From WTFY01 sp965205275 (GTDB lineage: Bacteria > Pseudomonadota > Gammaproteobacteria > UBA4575): a stretch of 64,000 bases of DNA. The DNA lies in contig OZ242168.1 in assembly GCA_965205275.1 (NCBI GenBank), positions 248,001 through 312,000 of the forward strand. Direction: 5' to 3'. Shown here piece after piece: positions 63,333 through 64,000 of this stretch. The notes beneath the pieces were generated by a model. It saw nothing but the letters and a program-made list of their open reading frames with translations. It was not told the DNA's origin and searched no databases. The position numbers and the translations under genes are program-made. The first letter of the stretch is position 1, and the number at the start of each line of letters is the position of its first letter.

Positions 63333-64000
63333 TTACTTGGGCTTCATGTTGGGGGCCAGCGGTTCTCCCGACTCCTGTTTCGCAAGTATTTCCTTGACGG
63401 TCTGTTCCAGCTGGACAAACCTCTCTGAAGTGGAAGGATGTGTGGCATTGTAACTGCCTTTTATACTGCCGGGATGCTCGGCTCCCATACGCCGCCAGAA
63501 TGCAGGAGCTTCTGACATATCGTACCCGCTGCGTGCCACATAATAGAGTCCGACATAATCGGCTTCGCTTTCAAAAGCTTGTGAGTAGGCATTTATTCCC
63601 ACCTTGCCAAACAGATTCTGCGTATCGATCCCATATCCGGCTGCAATGATATCGAAAATTGTGCCTAGCCAGTAATTCCTTTTCTTGGCATTGATATGCA
63701 GCATCGCGTTATGCGCCAGTTCGTGCCCGATGACAAGAGCCAGTTCGTTATCGCTTTGCGCGAATCGCATCATACCTTTCGTTATATAGATGGCCTTGCC
63801 ATCTGCAAACGCATTGATCGTGTCGTCCATCATCAAGGTAACCGGATAACCGCAAGCCTCTACGGGCGTAATTTCTGCTACTACGGTCCGGCCGTTACGG
63901 CCCAGCCTGAAAACGGTGGGGGTCCCCGGTACTATTTCATGCATCGCTTTTGTCATTTTTCCAATGCCTTTTGTTGAGGTATTGGTAAATGATTTTCCGG
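63333..64000 (-). CDS. M48-family metallopeptidase (5' end beyond the window)
   Basis: A zinc metalloprotease. Counting from the ATG at 63956, the zinc site HELAH is at 78-82 (VIGHELAHNAMLH) and the third ligand Glu is in FESEADYVGLYY. The frame stays open from 63956 to the window edge (ending NTSTKGIGK before the Met), so the true start is probably outside. The C-terminus (THPSTSERFVQLEQTVKEIL) resembles BepA/LoiP-type periplasmic M48 proteins. Confidence 0.88.
   Translation of the reverse strand, partial: GKSFTNTSTKGIGKMTKAMHEIVPGTPTVFRLGRNGRTVVAEITPVEACGYPVTLMMDDTINAFADGKAIYITKGMMRFAQSDNELALVIGHELAHNAMLHINAKKRNYWLGTIFDIIAAGYGIDTQNLFGKVGINAYSQAFESEADYVGLYYVARSGYDMSEAPAFWRRMGAEHPGSIKGSYNATHPSTSERFVQLEQTVKEILAKQESGEPLAPNMKPK

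Overview
The window is a stretch of gammaproteobacterial chromosome, probably from an uncultured or little-studied non-enteric lineage. Two conserved gene orders support this: tig-clpP-clpX-lon-hupB-ppiD, and hrcA-grpE-dnaK-dnaJ-dapB-carA-carB-greA-ftsH-glmM-tpiA-secG-tRNA-Leu(GAG). The core is moderately GC-rich. The genus cannot be named from sequence alone. ftsJ/yhbY are absent between greA and ftsH, and folP is absent between ftsH and glmM.

Layout. 1-9.9 kb: a partial membrane protein, tRNA-Leu(TAG), the protein quality-control cluster (trigger factor, ClpP, ClpX, Lon, HU), tRNA-Val and tRNA-Asp, a Rieske oxygenase relic, and PpiD. lon has a near-consensus sigma-32 promoter. 10-19.7 kb: an unrecognised multi-pass membrane protein, an IS30 scrap, fabI, a four-gene peptide ABC importer and an outer-membrane barrel. 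19.9-29.8 kb: mltD, a methyltransferase-rnhA-dnaQ run, a tiny lipoprotein, smpB, an NSS symporter, ratA-rnfH, bamE, recN and nadK. 30-35 kb: the hrcA-grpE-dnaK-dnaJ chaperone operon. 35.1-36.1 kb: integrase and IS3 scraps wedged between dnaJ and dapB. 36.2-47.7 kb: dapB, a TauE-like protein, carAB with a structured leader, greA, ftsH, glmM, tpiA and secG.

47.9-62.7 kb is accessory DNA on both sides of tRNA-Leu(GAG). Between secG and the tRNA sits a methyltransferase-HNH nuclease fusion gene. It is cut by an IS3-family element with a clean 4-bp target duplication, and removing the element on paper restores a 568-residue reading frame. Downstream of the tRNA are a P4-type integrase, an IS21 element beside the 3' end of a HEPN-like gene, one orphan type I-C CRISPR repeat, and an AbiEi/AbiEii toxin-antitoxin pair with a palindromic operator. 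A nest of transposons follows: outer IS3 ends, then an IS3 remnant, then a second IS3, then an IS1111-type IS110 element. The nest splits a small gene just after abiEii. This reads as a decaying defence and mobility island.

62.7-64 kb: a group 1 truncated hemoglobin and a partial M48 metallopeptidase, probably outside the island. No right attachment site was found by eye.

The main candidates for follow-up are the interrupted methyltransferase-HNH fusion, the IS1111 element with its probable guide-RNA region, and the remnant defence cluster around abiE.
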